Counted from the first letter of the stretch, positions 37,051 to 46,273 are shown. The stretch is DNA of 64,000 nt from Candidatus Parabeggiatoa sp. nov. 2 (GCA_002085445.1 NBMI01000009.1:5951-69950); one strand, 5' to 3'. Numbers and translations: made by a program. Notes: generated from the sequence alone by a model not told the origin.

Positions 37051-37397
37051 CTCTTACTTAAAAACGCCAAAACTACCAAAGTAGAATTATTTATGTGAAA
37101 TAGGGGTAAGCTCCTTAACAAAACAGATAATTATCTGTGACTCTATGTATAATAAACACTTAACCAGGCAAAAGTTTCTCCGAAACTTTTGCCTAGTTAA
37201 GATTTTGAAGCTAATCTTATGTTAATTATAAGCCTAGACCATCCACTCATACAGGCCTTCTTGAACTTCCCTAAGTTCCTACATGCATTATATTACAAAT
37301 AATTAGTGTCTGTCAATCTATTTTTCACGCAAAAGTTTTTCATGAAAAACTTGATTTTTTTTCATTTTGTGGTTTTTGTGTATAATGCGAACTGTAC
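37051..37397 (-). repeat. long inverted repeat, copy 2 (about 350 bp)
   Basis: This is the reverse complement of 28,800-29,173. The hairpin at about 37,170-37,205 reads TTAACcaGGCAAAAGTTTC-tcc-GAAACTTTTGCCtaGTTAA, with a stem extended by TTAAC/GTTAA, where copy 1 has different but partly pairing flanks. The palindrome CAGATAATTATCTG is conserved (about 37,126-37,139). The element ends 30 bp before the RND start codon and contains TGTGTATAATG (about 37,377-37,387), an extended -10 sequence facing that gene. The same sequence faces the GAP1-like gene in copy 1. Confidence 0.8.
37287..37316 (-). promoter_or_regulatory. consensus sigma-70 promoter in inverted repeat copy 2
   Basis: On the minus strand this reads TTGACA, 18 bp, TATAAT, a perfect match to both boxes. 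Transcription would run leftward through the conserved hairpin and away from the RND gene. With the near-identical promoter of copy 1 it is the best-supported promoter in the window. Confidence 0.6.
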
Positions 37398-37427
37398 AAC
37401 CATTCCCAATTTCAATTTCCTTCAAAC

Positions 37428-40400
37428 ATGACAGATCAATACTCTCCTACCGAGAATCCGCCCCCCCCTTCCTTGGGATTAGCGGGAAAAATGGCGCAAG
37501 CTTTTATTCACTCCCCTCTATCGCCACTGTTCTTCTTCGCTATGTTATTCATGGGAATACTGGGCTTAATCTTTACGCCCCGTCAGGAAGATCCGCAAAT
37601 TTCAGTGCCCATGGTGGATCTATTTGTTCAATATCCCGGGGCATCAGCGCAACAAGTTGCCAGATTAGCCATTGAACCTCTGCAACGGATTATGAGTGAA
37701 ATTCCCGATGTGGAACATGTGTACTCGGCCGCGGAACGAGGACAGGGCATAGTGACTGTGCAATTTGAAGTGGGTGAAGAGTTGGAACTCTCCATTTTTA
37801 AAGTCCATGACAAATTGCAGTCAAATATAGAGAAAATTCCGCCCGGTGTTATGCAGCCACTGGTGAAGCCAAAAGGCATTGATGATGTGCCGGTGGCCAC
37901 TTTAACCTTATGGTCCGATAATTTGGATGATGGGGCTTTACGCACACTGGCTTTGGAAGTGATGCAAAGCCTCAAGGGCATTCACAACACCGGGCAAAGT
38001 TTTGTGGTGGGTGGACGCGCAGAACAAGTGCTTGTTGAAGTCAAACCGGAAAGATTGTCCGGTTTTGGCCTCTCGATAGGAGAAGTGGCTCAAACCATAC
38101 AAACCGCTAATAGCGAGACCCGGGCTGGGCTTGTGGAAGCCGGTAATACACATTTTATTGTGTACACCGGCAAATTTTTAAGCAATGCCGAAGAGGTCAA
38201 AAAGTTAGTGGTGGGTACTTTTCATGATGCGCCCGTGTATGTGCGCGATGTGGCGGAAGTCACACAAGGCCCGGAGAAAGAACCCTACCAAATCGTCAAC
38301 TATTTTTCTGGCCCGGCTTACGAAAAACATGATACCTTCTGGCTCTCTCAAGAGGTCACCGTGCCAGAAGTCAATGGTGCCCCCGCCGTTACCATTGCCG
38401 TTTCCAAAAAAATTGGCACCAATGGGGTCGATGTGGCTAAGGACATTTTGGCACACATCGATACACTCAGAAAAACTTATGTCATTCCAGACAATGTGCA
38501 TGTGGAAGTCACCCGCAATTACGGACAAACAGCGAATGATAAAGTCAATGGTTTAATTAAAAAATTATTCATTGCGACGGGGGCGGTGACGCTATTAGTC
38601 TTCTTCTCACTCGGATGGCGGCCTTCTCTTGTGGTGACATTGGTGATTCCGGTGGTGATTTTAATCACCGTGTTTTCGGCGTGGGTTTTGGGTTATACCA
38701 TTGATCGCGTGAGTTTGTTTGCCTTGATTTTCTCCATCGGTATTTTGGTCGATGATGCGATTGTCGTCATAGAAAATATCTACCGCCACTGGTTGCTCGA
38801 AGGCGAAACAGACACGCCAACGGCTGTCGATGCGGTGCGCGAAGTAGGCAACCCGACTATTTTAGCGACATTCACGGTGGTAGCAGCCTTATTACCGATG
38901 GGATTTGTATCCGGCATGATGGGGCCCTATATGGAACCTATTCCCGCTTTGGGTTCAGTGGCAATGATATTTTCTTTATTTGCCGCGTTTGTATTTACGC
39001 CTTGGTTAGCCATGCGCTTCAAACCGTCATTAGCGGCACTAGAAAAAGCCGAAATCAAGGAACACAGAACGAATGAAAGAATAGAGTGGTTTTTTCGCAA
39101 AATTTTACCGCCCCTGTTTACCAGCCGCATCCTTGGGTGGGGATTTTTGATCCTTTTGTTCTTCTCATTTTTTGCCGCTTGCTCAATGTTTTATTTTCAA
39201 TCGGTTGAAGTCAAAATGTTGCCGCTGGACAACAAGCCAGAATTCAATGTCTTTATTGACATGCCTGAAGGCACCGCTTTACCACCGACTGTTAATTTGA
39301 CTTATCAACTGGTCGAGAAACTGCGCGATCCGGATAAATTTCCTGAAGTCATTGCCTTGCAAAGTTATGTTGGCACATCGCAGCCTTTCGACTTTAATGG
39401 GATGGTGCGTCACTACTATTTGCGCGATAAACCTTGGCATGCCGATATTCATCTGCAACTTGAGAAGAAAACCTGTGGCATGGCCTTCTGGAAGATAGAG
39501 ACGCTTCAGTGCTATTTTGAGCCTCATCGTAGTAGTCACGAAATTGCCGTCGCCGCAAGGCGAGAGTTAAAAGAACTGCTTAAAGAATTAGACAGTCCGG
39601 CCAAAGTCACCGTGGTAGAAATGCCACCCGGCCCACCGGTGTTGCAATCCATCGTTGCGGAAGTCTACGGCTCCGATGATAAGACGCGCCGTGAAGTGGC
39701 CCAAAAAATGACGGATATTTTTTCTCAGGCCAAAATCTTGGATGATGTCGATAATTACATGCCTGGGCCGCATAAGGTTTGGCACTTTGAAGTGGATACC
39801 GATAAAGCCGTGCGGCGTGGCATTTCCGTCGATACCGTCAACCGTAATTTAATGATGGCATTGGGTGGCTTTAAGCTAGGTGATATCAAACAAGGCCATG
39901 AGCTTGAACCGACTTACATTGTGATTCAAGTCCCGCTGACTGAGCGTTCACAATTGAGCCGTTTGTATGATTTGCCGATTCCGGCGCAAGGCGGTGGTAT
40001 TGTTCCTCTCGCTGAATTAGGCCGCTTCGTCGAAGCGGAGCAAGATACCATTTATTACCAAAAAGACTTGCGCCCGGTTGAGTATGTGGTGGGTGATCCG
40101 GTTGGCATTTATCATGAAGAAACCAATGAATACAGCCTGAGCGCACCCATTTATGGCATGCTCGAAATTGAAAGCCTGTTAAAGGAGTACGAAACACCCG
40201 ATGGGATCAATCTGGTAGAAGCCGGTTGTCGGGACTTATACGTGATCTCGTTTTGTGATCGATATATTGGGCCACCCTCAGCCATTGGACAATCGGGTTT
40301 TGAATGGACGGGCGAATGGACAGTCACGTATGAAACCTTCCGCGATATGGGACTGGCTTTTGGTGCTGCGATGGTGTTAATTTACATTTTAGTTGTCTGG

Positions 40401-41621
40401 TTATTTGGCAACTTTATCGTACCGGCCATCATTATGGTGCCCATTCCACTAACGTTGCTAGGTATTATTCCCGGTCATTGGTGGCTAGATGCCGAGTTTA
40501 CGGCCACTTCAATGATAGGCTGGATTGCGCTGGCCGGCATCATTGTGCGTAATTCCATTTTGTTGGTGGATTACTCCATCAATCAAATTGAAGAAGGGAT
40601 ACCTATACAAGATGCCGTGATTTTTGCCTGTAAAACTCGTACTCGCCCCATTTTGATTACGGCCTTTGCCTTAGTGGCCGGCTCATTTGTCATTTTATTT
40701 GACCCCATCTTTCAGGGCATGGCGATTTCTTTGTTATTTGGCGTACTTATTTCTACATTGCTGACGCTGGTAGTCATTCCGTTGGGTTGTATCAGTATTG
40801 GGCCTCGTGCGTTGTGTACGAAAAGCACCGGATCTTATGAATGTCCAGCCCCCACGGCGACGGAAGAAGAAGCCCCACCGCCCCCCGGTATGCCGTTAGG
40901 GTGGCGTATCTGGATGGCAGTCATGGGGATTATTTTTGCGATTGTCGGGATTATTCAGAAAATTATTGGGGCAGTGAAGATGGTGTTTTATATCATACGT
41001 GCCATCTTTGTCCTGATATTCAGCGCCATCGGCGGTTTGTGGCGAAAAATAACGGCGGAAATTCCGCCGAAGGAAGGCCAGAAGACACCCCGTCAGCCAC
41101 CGCCAACAGCTGCGCCTAGCGAACCAAAGGCCGAAGCGGCAACGCCAGCGGTAAGCAGTGCAACTCCAGAGACGACGGCACCCAGTGCTCAAAAGCCGGT
41201 GACACAGGAAACGACAGCGCCTAGCGAACAGACACCACCTGCGGCCGCGCCGTCGGCAGCGGAAAAACCCGTTGAGGCGAAAACGACCGAAACGCCGGCA
41301 CCTCGCACGGAAACACCACCGAGTGCCGCTGCGTCTTCGGAACCGAGCGCCGAAAAACGACTCCCTGTTGAGGAAGCCGGCCGGGATGAGAGAGCCGTTG
41401 TTGAGCCGAAAGCGACACCTGAACCGAGCGAAACGACCGGCACAGAAGCGCCCTCTGATGGCCCTGAGGCAAAGCCAACCGCGCCAAAAACTTCAAGAAA
41501 GAAAATGACCCCTCGGCGTGGTATCCAACTCAAATCGGATTTGGTGACGCAATATAAACAGGAAAGAGGTGACAACGGTGAGGATGATAAACCCAATGGA
41601 GATAAACCCACTGGTAAGTAA
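37428..41621 (+). CDS. RND family transporter permease with long C-terminal extension
   Basis: This 1,397-residue proton-driven inner-membrane pump is clearly AcrB/CusA-like. TM1 is at about 33-52, the first periplasmic loop holds QYPGASAQQVARLAIEPLQR and IMSEIPDVEHVYS, and TM2-TM6 span about 375-560 with the proton-relay motif SIGILVDDAIVVIENIYRHW (about 437-456). The second loop spans about 600-970 and TM7-12 about 980-1,125. AcrB has about 1,050 residues. Here the end adds a further hydrophobic pair (about 1,160-1,205) and a roughly 185-residue Ala/Pro/Glu/Thr-rich tail ending in a basic segment (SRKKMTPRRGIQLKS). The substrate is unknown, though the SCP2-like proteins nearby suggest something lipid-like. 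The start follows the inverted-repeat element, and no strong ribosome site is visible. Confidence 0.9.
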   Translation: MTDQYSPTENPPPPSLGLAGKMAQAFIHSPLSPLFFFAMLFMGILGLIFTPRQEDPQISVPMVDLFVQYPGASAQQVARLAIEPLQRIMSEIPDVEHVYSAAERGQGIVTVQFEVGEELELSIFKVHDKLQSNIEKIPPGVMQPLVKPKGIDDVPVATLTLWSDNLDDGALRTLALEVMQSLKGIHNTGQSFVVGGRAEQVLVEVKPERLSGFGLSIGEVAQTIQTANSETRAGLVEAGNTHFIVYTGKFLSNAEEVKKLVVGTFHDAPVYVRDVAEVTQGPEKEPYQIVNYFSGPAYEKHDTFWLSQEVTVPEVNGAPAVTIAVSKKIGTNGVDVAKDILAHIDTLRKTYVIPDNVHVEVTRNYGQTANDKVNGLIKKLFIATGAVTLLVFFSLGWRPSLVVTLVIPVVILITVFSAWVLGYTIDRVSLFALIFSIGILVDDAIVVIENIYRHWLLEGETDTPTAVDAVREVGNPTILATFTVVAALLPMGFVSGMMGPYMEPIPALGSVAMIFSLFAAFVFTPWLAMRFKPSLAALEKAEIKEHRTNERIEWFFRKILPPLFTSRILGWGFLILLFFSFFAACSMFYFQSVEVKMLPLDNKPEFNVFIDMPEGTALPPTVNLTYQLVEKLRDPDKFPEVIALQSYVGTSQPFDFNGMVRHYYLRDKPWHADIHLQLEKKTCGMAFWKIETLQCYFEPHRSSHEIAVAARRELKELLKELDSPAKVTVVEMPPGPPVLQSIVAEVYGSDDKTRREVAQKMTDIFSQAKILDDVDNYMPGPHKVWHFEVDTDKAVRRGISVDTVNRNLMMALGGFKLGDIKQGHELEPTYIVIQVPLTERSQLSRLYDLPIPAQGGGIVPLAELGRFVEAEQDTIYYQKDLRPVEYVVGDPVGIYHEETNEYSLSAPIYGMLEIESLLKEYETPDGINLVEAGCRDLYVISFCDRYIGPPSAIGQSGFEWTGEWTVTYETFRDMGLAFGAAMVLIYILVVWLFGNFIVPAIIMVPIPLTLLGIIPGHWWLDAEFTATSMIGWIALAGIIVRNSILLVDYSINQIEEGIPIQDAVIFACKTRTRPILITAFALVAGSFVILFDPIFQGMAISLLFGVLISTLLTLVVIPLGCISIGPRALCTKSTGSYECPAPTATEEEAPPPPGMPLGWRIWMAVMGIIFAIVGIIQKIIGAVKMVFYIIRAIFVLIFSAIGGLWRKITAEIPPKEGQKTPRQPPPTAAPSEPKAEAATPAVSSATPETTAPSAQKPVTQETTAPSEQTPPAAAPSAAEKPVEAKTTETPAPRTETPPSAAASSEPSAEKRLPVEEAGRDERAVVEPKATPEPSETTGTEAPSDGPEAKPTAPKTSRKKMTPRRGIQLKSDLVTQYKQERGDNGEDDKPNGDKPTGK

Positions 41622-42298
41622 ATCCTAAGTATCCATCACCCTGGGGTGGTGAAAAAACAAACATTTAATGATTAATGATTAATGATTAATGATTAATGAT
41701 TAATGATTAATGATTAATGATTAATGATTAATGATTAATGACTCGGAACTTTATTTTCACCACCCCACCCTAACCCTCAGTCTGCTTTAGCTTTGGTTGA
41801 TTAATCAGCCAAAGCTAAAGCTTTGGACTCCTTCTGCCAAAGCTTAAGTTTTGGATTCCTTCTGCCAAAGCTAAAGTTTTGGATTCCATTAGCCAAAGCT
41901 AAAGCTTTGGACTCCAGTCAAAGCTAAAGTTTTGGATTTCAGTCAAAGCTAAGGATCGAAGAAAAATTAATTAATTTCCCCAAAATAGGTACAGTGCCCT
42001 TTAGGGTACTTTAGCTTTTAGACAACTGCTTTAGCTGTTGGCGGAAGTCATTTTTTAGCCGATCCTAAAGTTTTGGATTTCAGTCAAAGCTAAGGATCGA
42101 AGAAAAATTAATTTCCCCAAAATAGGTACAGTGCCCTTTAGGGTACTTCAGCTTTTAGATGGCGGAAGTCATTTTTTAGCCGATCCTAAAGTTTTGGATT
42201 TCAGTCAACGCTAAAGTTTTGGATTCCAGCCAAAGCTGAAGCTTTGGACTCCAGTCAACGCTAAAGCTTTGGACTCCATTTGCCAAGGATTTTTTAGC
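41622..42298. repeat. TTAATGA array, CCAAAGCTAAAGCTTTGG array and two copies of the GGATCG element
   Basis: About eleven perfect TTAATGA heptamers lie at 41,663-41,740. From 41,785 to 42,290 there are about ten palindromes of the type CCAAAGCTAAAGCTTTGG, each followed by ACTCC or ATTCC. They are interrupted by two copies of the GGATCG...CGATCC element (about 41,950-42,065 and 42,092-42,186). The last palindrome ends just before the ribosome site of the PBP4 gene. Confidence 0.8.
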
Positions 42299-43789
42299 AT
42301 GTTCAATTCCAGCGTCTTACATCGTATAAGTTTGCGTTTTTTATGGTTCTGTCTCTTAATGTTGTTAACTGTCTCGGCCTATTCACAAACGAAATTGACT
42401 CAGGAGATTAACAAGGCCTTAAAGAAAAGTTGCTTAGATAAGCGTCAAACTTCTGTCAGTGTGGTAGCCTTGCCGAGCGGCAAAGACATCTATGCCAAAA
42501 ATACCCACGAGCCCTTATTGCCGGCCTCGGTGATGAAACTCGTCACCACGGCCGCAGCCTTATACTATTTAGGGCCCGAATATCGCTTTAAAACCGAATT
42601 TTTGTACAGCGGGGCGCGAAAAGGTAGCGTTATCCGAGGTGATTTAATCATCCGCGGTGGCGCTGATCCAAGACTTTCTACCGAAAACCTCTGGTATATC
42701 GCCACCCAAATTAAGGCCAGTGGCATTAACGAAATCACCGGCAATTTGGTGATAGATACACATTTTTTCGATGAGTCTGATCGGGCACCAGAATGGAAAG
42801 AGAAACGTAGCCAGCGGGCTTATGATGCCAAACTGAGCGCATTAGCCTTGAATTTCAATAGCATTGCTATACATCTTCAACCCGGTTCACAAATAAAAAA
42901 ACGGCCGAATACTTGGTTGGATCCGGCCCTTCCTTATATGCATTTGCGTAATACTGCCAAGACAACCAAGCGGGGCCGAACTACGGTGGGCGCAAGCAGA
43001 AGCGAAAAGGTGGCGGGAAAGGTAGAAATACGGGTGGGTGGAAAACTGCCCATCAGTGCTAAAGAAAAGGTGATTTACATCAATGTCAATAAGCCAACGC
43101 GCTATGCGGCCGAAACTTTCCGTACGCTTTTACAAGGGGCCGGCGTCAAGATAAAGGGTGAAACAAAAATCATCTCCACTCCCATCATTGCCAACCCACT
43201 GCGTGAACACTTTTCACCGCCTTTATCATTTATTTTAAAGGAGTTAAATACTTACTCCAACAATTTGACGGCCGAACAAATTGTCAAAACCATCGCCGCC
43301 GAGCGTTTTGGGACACCCGGCTCACATGCCGAAGGCTTGAGATTGATAGAAGATTTTTTACGCATAAGCGGTGTCAATACTGAAGGCGTTCAGATAAAAG
43401 ATGGTTCCGGCTTATCAAGAAAAAACCGTATGACAACCCGTGCTATAACCGGTTTACTCACAACAACATATTCACGTTTTGACATTGGGCCTGATTTTAT
43501 CGCCGCACTGCCTACCCTAGGCAAAAATGGCATGCATTCACAACGTTTAAAAAATTCCCCAGCGCGTAAAAAAACTCGGGGTAAAACAGGTACTTTGAAA
43601 GGTGTTAGTACCTTGGCGGGTTATGTGGCAAGTAAAAATGGGAAAATTTTTGCTTACGCGCTGTTTTTGAACAATAACCGATGTGGACATTGGAATGCTG
43701 ATCGGATAGAAGATCGTATAGTCACCGCCATTTATAATTATGGCGAAGGCGCTTTTAAAAACTCAGAATCGGTTCAAGGCAAGCCTTGA
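42299..43789 (+). CDS. dacB: D-alanyl-D-alanine carboxypeptidase/endopeptidase (PBP4 type)
   Basis: This 496-residue peptidase of family S13 cleaves D-Ala-D-Ala ends and crosslinks in peptidoglycan in the periplasm. It has a signal peptide (about 1-27, ending TVSAYSQ) and the three penicillin-binding motifs: SVMK with the catalytic Ser (about residue 76), SNN (about 320) and KTGT (about 428). The large insert between the first two motifs is typical for DacB (E. coli 477 residues). The ATG at 42299 is preceded by AAGGA nine bases upstream. The frame is open a further ten codons into a repeat, which is rejected. It appears to be a single-gene unit. Confidence 0.93.
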   Translation: MFNSSVLHRISLRFLWFCLLMLLTVSAYSQTKLTQEINKALKKSCLDKRQTSVSVVALPSGKDIYAKNTHEPLLPASVMKLVTTAAALYYLGPEYRFKTEFLYSGARKGSVIRGDLIIRGGADPRLSTENLWYIATQIKASGINEITGNLVIDTHFFDESDRAPEWKEKRSQRAYDAKLSALALNFNSIAIHLQPGSQIKKRPNTWLDPALPYMHLRNTAKTTKRGRTTVGASRSEKVAGKVEIRVGGKLPISAKEKVIYINVNKPTRYAAETFRTLLQGAGVKIKGETKIISTPIIANPLREHFSPPLSFILKELNTYSNNLTAEQIVKTIAAERFGTPGSHAEGLRLIEDFLRISGVNTEGVQIKDGSGLSRKNRMTTRAITGLLTTTYSRFDIGPDFIAALPTLGKNGMHSQRLKNSPARKKTRGKTGTLKGVSTLAGYVASKNGKIFAYALFLNNNRCGHWNADRIEDRIVTAIYNYGEGAFKNSESVQGKP

Positions 43790-44255
43790 ACGGAAACTGC
43801 TCTCAATCGCAACGACACAAGCGGGGATAAAGGAATTACTATAGTACAACGAATTACTTACTATAGTACAACGAATTACGCGGATAAACGAATTATGATG
43901 AGTACAACGAATTACTATAGTACAACGAATTACGCGGATAAACGAATTATGATGAGTACAACGAATTACGCGGATAAACGAATTATGATGAGTACAACGA
44001 ATTACGGGCCGATAAACGAATTACTCACTCTAGTACAACGAATTACGCGGTGGATAATCGAATTAGACAACTCGTTCCTTATTCGCTTATCCGCGTCGTG
44101 GTTGTACTCGGCCCAACCAATGAGTTGAACTCAGCCCAACCGTTGTTTAATTCGTTTATCCGCGTAATTCGTTGTACTTACTCGGCCCAACCAATGAGAT
44201 GTACTTGGCCCAACCGTTGTTTAATTCGTTTATCCGCGTAATTCGTTGTACTCGT
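43790..44255. repeat. array of AGTACAACGAATTACGCGG repeats that switches orientation
   Basis: From about 43,845 to 44,045 the unit AGTACAACGAATTACGCGG + ATAAACGAATT runs forward in six or so copies, some separated by ATGATG. After a centre near 44,050-44,080 it continues as the reverse complement (AATTCGTTTATCCGCGTAAT, TCGTTGTACT) joined by CGGCCCAACCAATGAG spacers. The array runs into the truncated toxin gene and supplies its last codons. Open frames through it are not genes. Confidence 0.85.
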
Positions 44256-44333
44256 TTATTCACGTAATTCGTTGTAGTCATAGATGTCTTGCATCCATTG
44301 TTCGGCTTCGAGTGTCCAGTTTATTTCAGCCAT
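44256..44333 (-). pseudogene. RelE/ParE-like toxin, truncated by repeat sequence
   Basis: The frame starts at an ATG that overlaps the 3' end of the antitoxin gene by 13 bp, the usual arrangement. It reads MAEINWTLEAEQWMQDIYDY, which looks like the first helix of a ParE/RelE toxin. It then enters the AGTACAACGAATTACG repeat, giving NELRE and a stop after 25 codons. The catalytic core is absent, so no toxin can be made. Confidence 0.65.
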
Positions 44334-44524
44334 AATTTAATTTTCAGTTGCATTTCTTCATTGCTAATCGTGCGCATAGCCTTTGAATCTGCCAGTCCGC
44401 GTTCCACCATTCTCGCTAGGGCTAATTTCGTAATAATTTCGTCATAAGAACTATCTTCGGGTTGCTCTTGGATAATATTGACCATCTGTGCTTTGGCAGA
44501 CAGTGTTTTTGTAGAAAGCATCAT
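44321..44524 (-). CDS. antitoxin of a type II toxin-antitoxin pair (orphaned)
   Basis: This 67-residue acidic helical protein contains MVNIIQEQPEDSSYDEIITK, LALARMVERGLADS and a C-terminal IKLWLK. The pattern is common in small antitoxins encoded just before ParE/RelE-like toxins, especially in cyanobacteria and sulfur bacteria. An AAAGGAG site immediately precedes the first of two adjacent ATGs. The overlapping toxin gene is truncated, so the antitoxin is an orphan here. It could still repress its own promoter or neutralise related toxins elsewhere. Confidence 0.7.
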   Translation of the reverse strand: MMLSTKTLSAKAQMVNIIQEQPEDSSYDEIITKLALARMVERGLADSKAMRTISNEEMQLKIKLWLK

Positions 44525-45421
44525 TTTCTCCTTTGAAGGGCTAACAGATTAATGAAAAATGAAAAATGAAAAATGAAAAATGATTAAATCAATAAGAAGT
44601 AGATAATTTGGCTAGGAATTTTCTGAAAAGTTCATGTTGTTATTTTCACAGATTATCGTTACATTCCGTCTAACAATTTTATCTTATCATGTTCATTTAA
44701 TCAGTGTCTATCCAGAAACACATTTTCTGCCACCTATCATTTTTACATAACTGATAGGTTGTTTTTTGAGTTGACATGAACTGGTTTTATGTGTTCCTTA
44801 TTCGCTTATCTGCGCTTGTGTCGTTGTACTCGGCCCACCCAATGAGATGTACTCGGCCCAACAGATGTTTAATCCGTTTATCGGCCCGTCATCCGTTGTA
44901 CTCGTTTATCCACGCAATGAGTTGTACTCGGCCCACCCAATGAGATGTACTCGGCCCAACAGTTAATTCGTTTATCCGCGTAATTCGTTGTACTCGCTTA
45001 TCCGCGTAATTAGTTGTACTTACTCGGCCCAACCATTGTTTAATTCGTTTATCCGCGTAATTCGTTGTACTCGCTTATCCGCGTAATTCGTTGTACTCGC
45101 TTATCCGCGTAATTAGTTGTACTTACTCGGCCCAACCAATAAGATGTACTCGGCCCAACCGTTTAATTCGTTTATCCGCGTAATTCGTTGTACTCGTTTA
45201 TCTCGTTTTTTATGAAATAATAACAACCCTTCGATGTTTGCCAAACATATCTCGCTTCGCTCGTTACTACGTTTCGGTAACTCCGCTTAAGCGAGCTCAA
45301 CCTCGGCGATTTTAAGATAAGTGATAACTGTTTACTAATAAATGTTCACTGAAAATTTCTAAATGGTAACTTGTAACTGATAACTGATAACTGATCACTG
45401 ATAACTGATCACTGATAAGTC
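44525..45421. repeat. GAAAAAT heptamers, inverted-orientation ACGAATTACGCGG array, TAACTGA heptamers
   Basis: Four GAAAAAT heptamers lie at 44,551-44,582. From 44,795 to 45,210 there are about ten AATTCGTTTATCCGCGTAAT / TCGTTGTACTCGGCCCAACC units. CTCGTTACTACGTTTCGGTA + ACTCCGCTTAAGCGAG (about 45,255-45,295) also occurs before the next homologous gene at about 50,750-50,790. TAACTGA/TCACTGA heptamers at 45,373-45,417 end a few bases before the start codon of the pseudogene. The two homologous genes have thus kept the same upstream landscape. Confidence 0.8.
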
Positions 45422-45970
45422 ATGCACATCTCGGCCCTAAAAAAATTATTTAATTCGACGATTATTTTATTCCTCACCGGAATACTCCTAACGTATTCGA
45501 CGACTGTTCGCTCGGCCTCGGCCGAGCAATTGGACACCACCGAACTCACTCACTTTATTGTCCTAATTCGGGACACTGGGATGATGAAGAAAAGATTTTA
45601 TCCGCAAAAGATGATTGTGGAGACGTTGCCCAAACTCCTGTTTGAAGGGGCGGCCGTGTTAAGGGACAAAAAACCTTTAAACCCGTCTTTACCTGTGTAT
45701 CATCCTGAGCGCGATCATCTCTCTGTAGTGTTTGTCGGCATACATCAAGATACTGAATCCCAAACTCAGTGCAAAAACGCGCCGGCCCTTTCGGCGTTGC
45801 CCAAACATCTTTTTCAGTGGCAACTGGTTGAGCAAGGACAAAATCAAGCCGCTTTCAAAAACTCTTTACGCCAGTGGATTAATAAAAGTTGTCGCGCCCA
45901 AGGCATTGTTTCTTCGAGTGTTTTAGCGGAAACGATGATTTTACTGCCGAAGAAGATTATGGTACCTTAA
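45422..45970 (+). pseudogene. N-terminal fragment of the transmembrane Hsp70-type protein (second copy)
   Basis: These 182 codons are closely related to the first 175 residues of the protein at 50,858. Shared segments include MHIS.LK at the start, TIILFLTGILLTYST (signal sequence), HFIVLIRDTGMMKK.FYP and LPKLLFEGAAVL, and LSALPKHLFQWQ. Similarity stops at VLAETM, and the frame closes 11 codons later. In another frame the stretch from about 45,925 to 46,045 still reads as coherent protein (SGNDDFTAEEDYGTLKCEWP), so the break is a mosaic of small rearrangements. Both the TM and the ATPase domain are lost. Confidence 0.78.
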
Positions 45971-45973
45971 AAT

Positions 45974-46273
45974 GTGAATGGCCTATTATGGCCGGCGTTT
46001 GTAGAGATGGGGATAACCATTATGAAGCCAGAAATACTTAAGGAAGTGCCAAGCTATGTTCCACAAAATCGTGGCAAAAATTATGTGTACCAAACACCTG
46101 ATATTTTAAAAACGCTTGTGAAACCACAGGTTCAAAAAATGCTGAGGGAAGGAAAGTCCAACTTCGTGGTGGATATAGAAAGGTATGGGTTCGTCACGAA
46201 AAACCATCCAGAATCCAAAGCAAAAGCCGATGTCCGAGTGTTTGTCTGTAGTCCGGCGGAGTGGGAGAAATGA
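45974..46273 (+). pseudogene. C-terminal fragment of a coiled-coil FAKV-family protein
   Basis: From about 46,000 the frame matches the last 80 residues of the protein ending at 63,743: EMGITIMKPEILKEVP against EMDVQLIKPQLLEKVP, then LKTLVKPQVQKM, FVVDIERYGFVT and DVRVFVCSPAEWEK. Everything before it (signal, periplasmic module, TM and coiled coil) is missing. Directly upstream is the head of an Hsp70-type gene, so one deletion plus later frameshifts appears to have joined the front of one gene to the back of the other. Confidence 0.75.

Noticed and set aside
28800-37397. Composite transposon bounded by the long inverted repeats
   Set aside because: No transposase lies in either repeat or between them, no target duplication was seen, and the positions upstream of two unrelated genes fit a regulatory element better. 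It remains possible.
41189-41611. Long antisense frame opposite the RND tail
   Set aside because: It mirrors the Ala/Pro/Glu-rich codons of the RND C-terminal tail on the other strand and has no family resemblance or ribosome site.
43845-45210. Possible CRISPR array formed by the AGTACAACGAATTACGCGG repeats
   Set aside because: Units follow each other with no unique spacers of constant length, they switch orientation, the intervening text is itself repeated (CGGCCCAACCAATGAG), and no cas genes are present.
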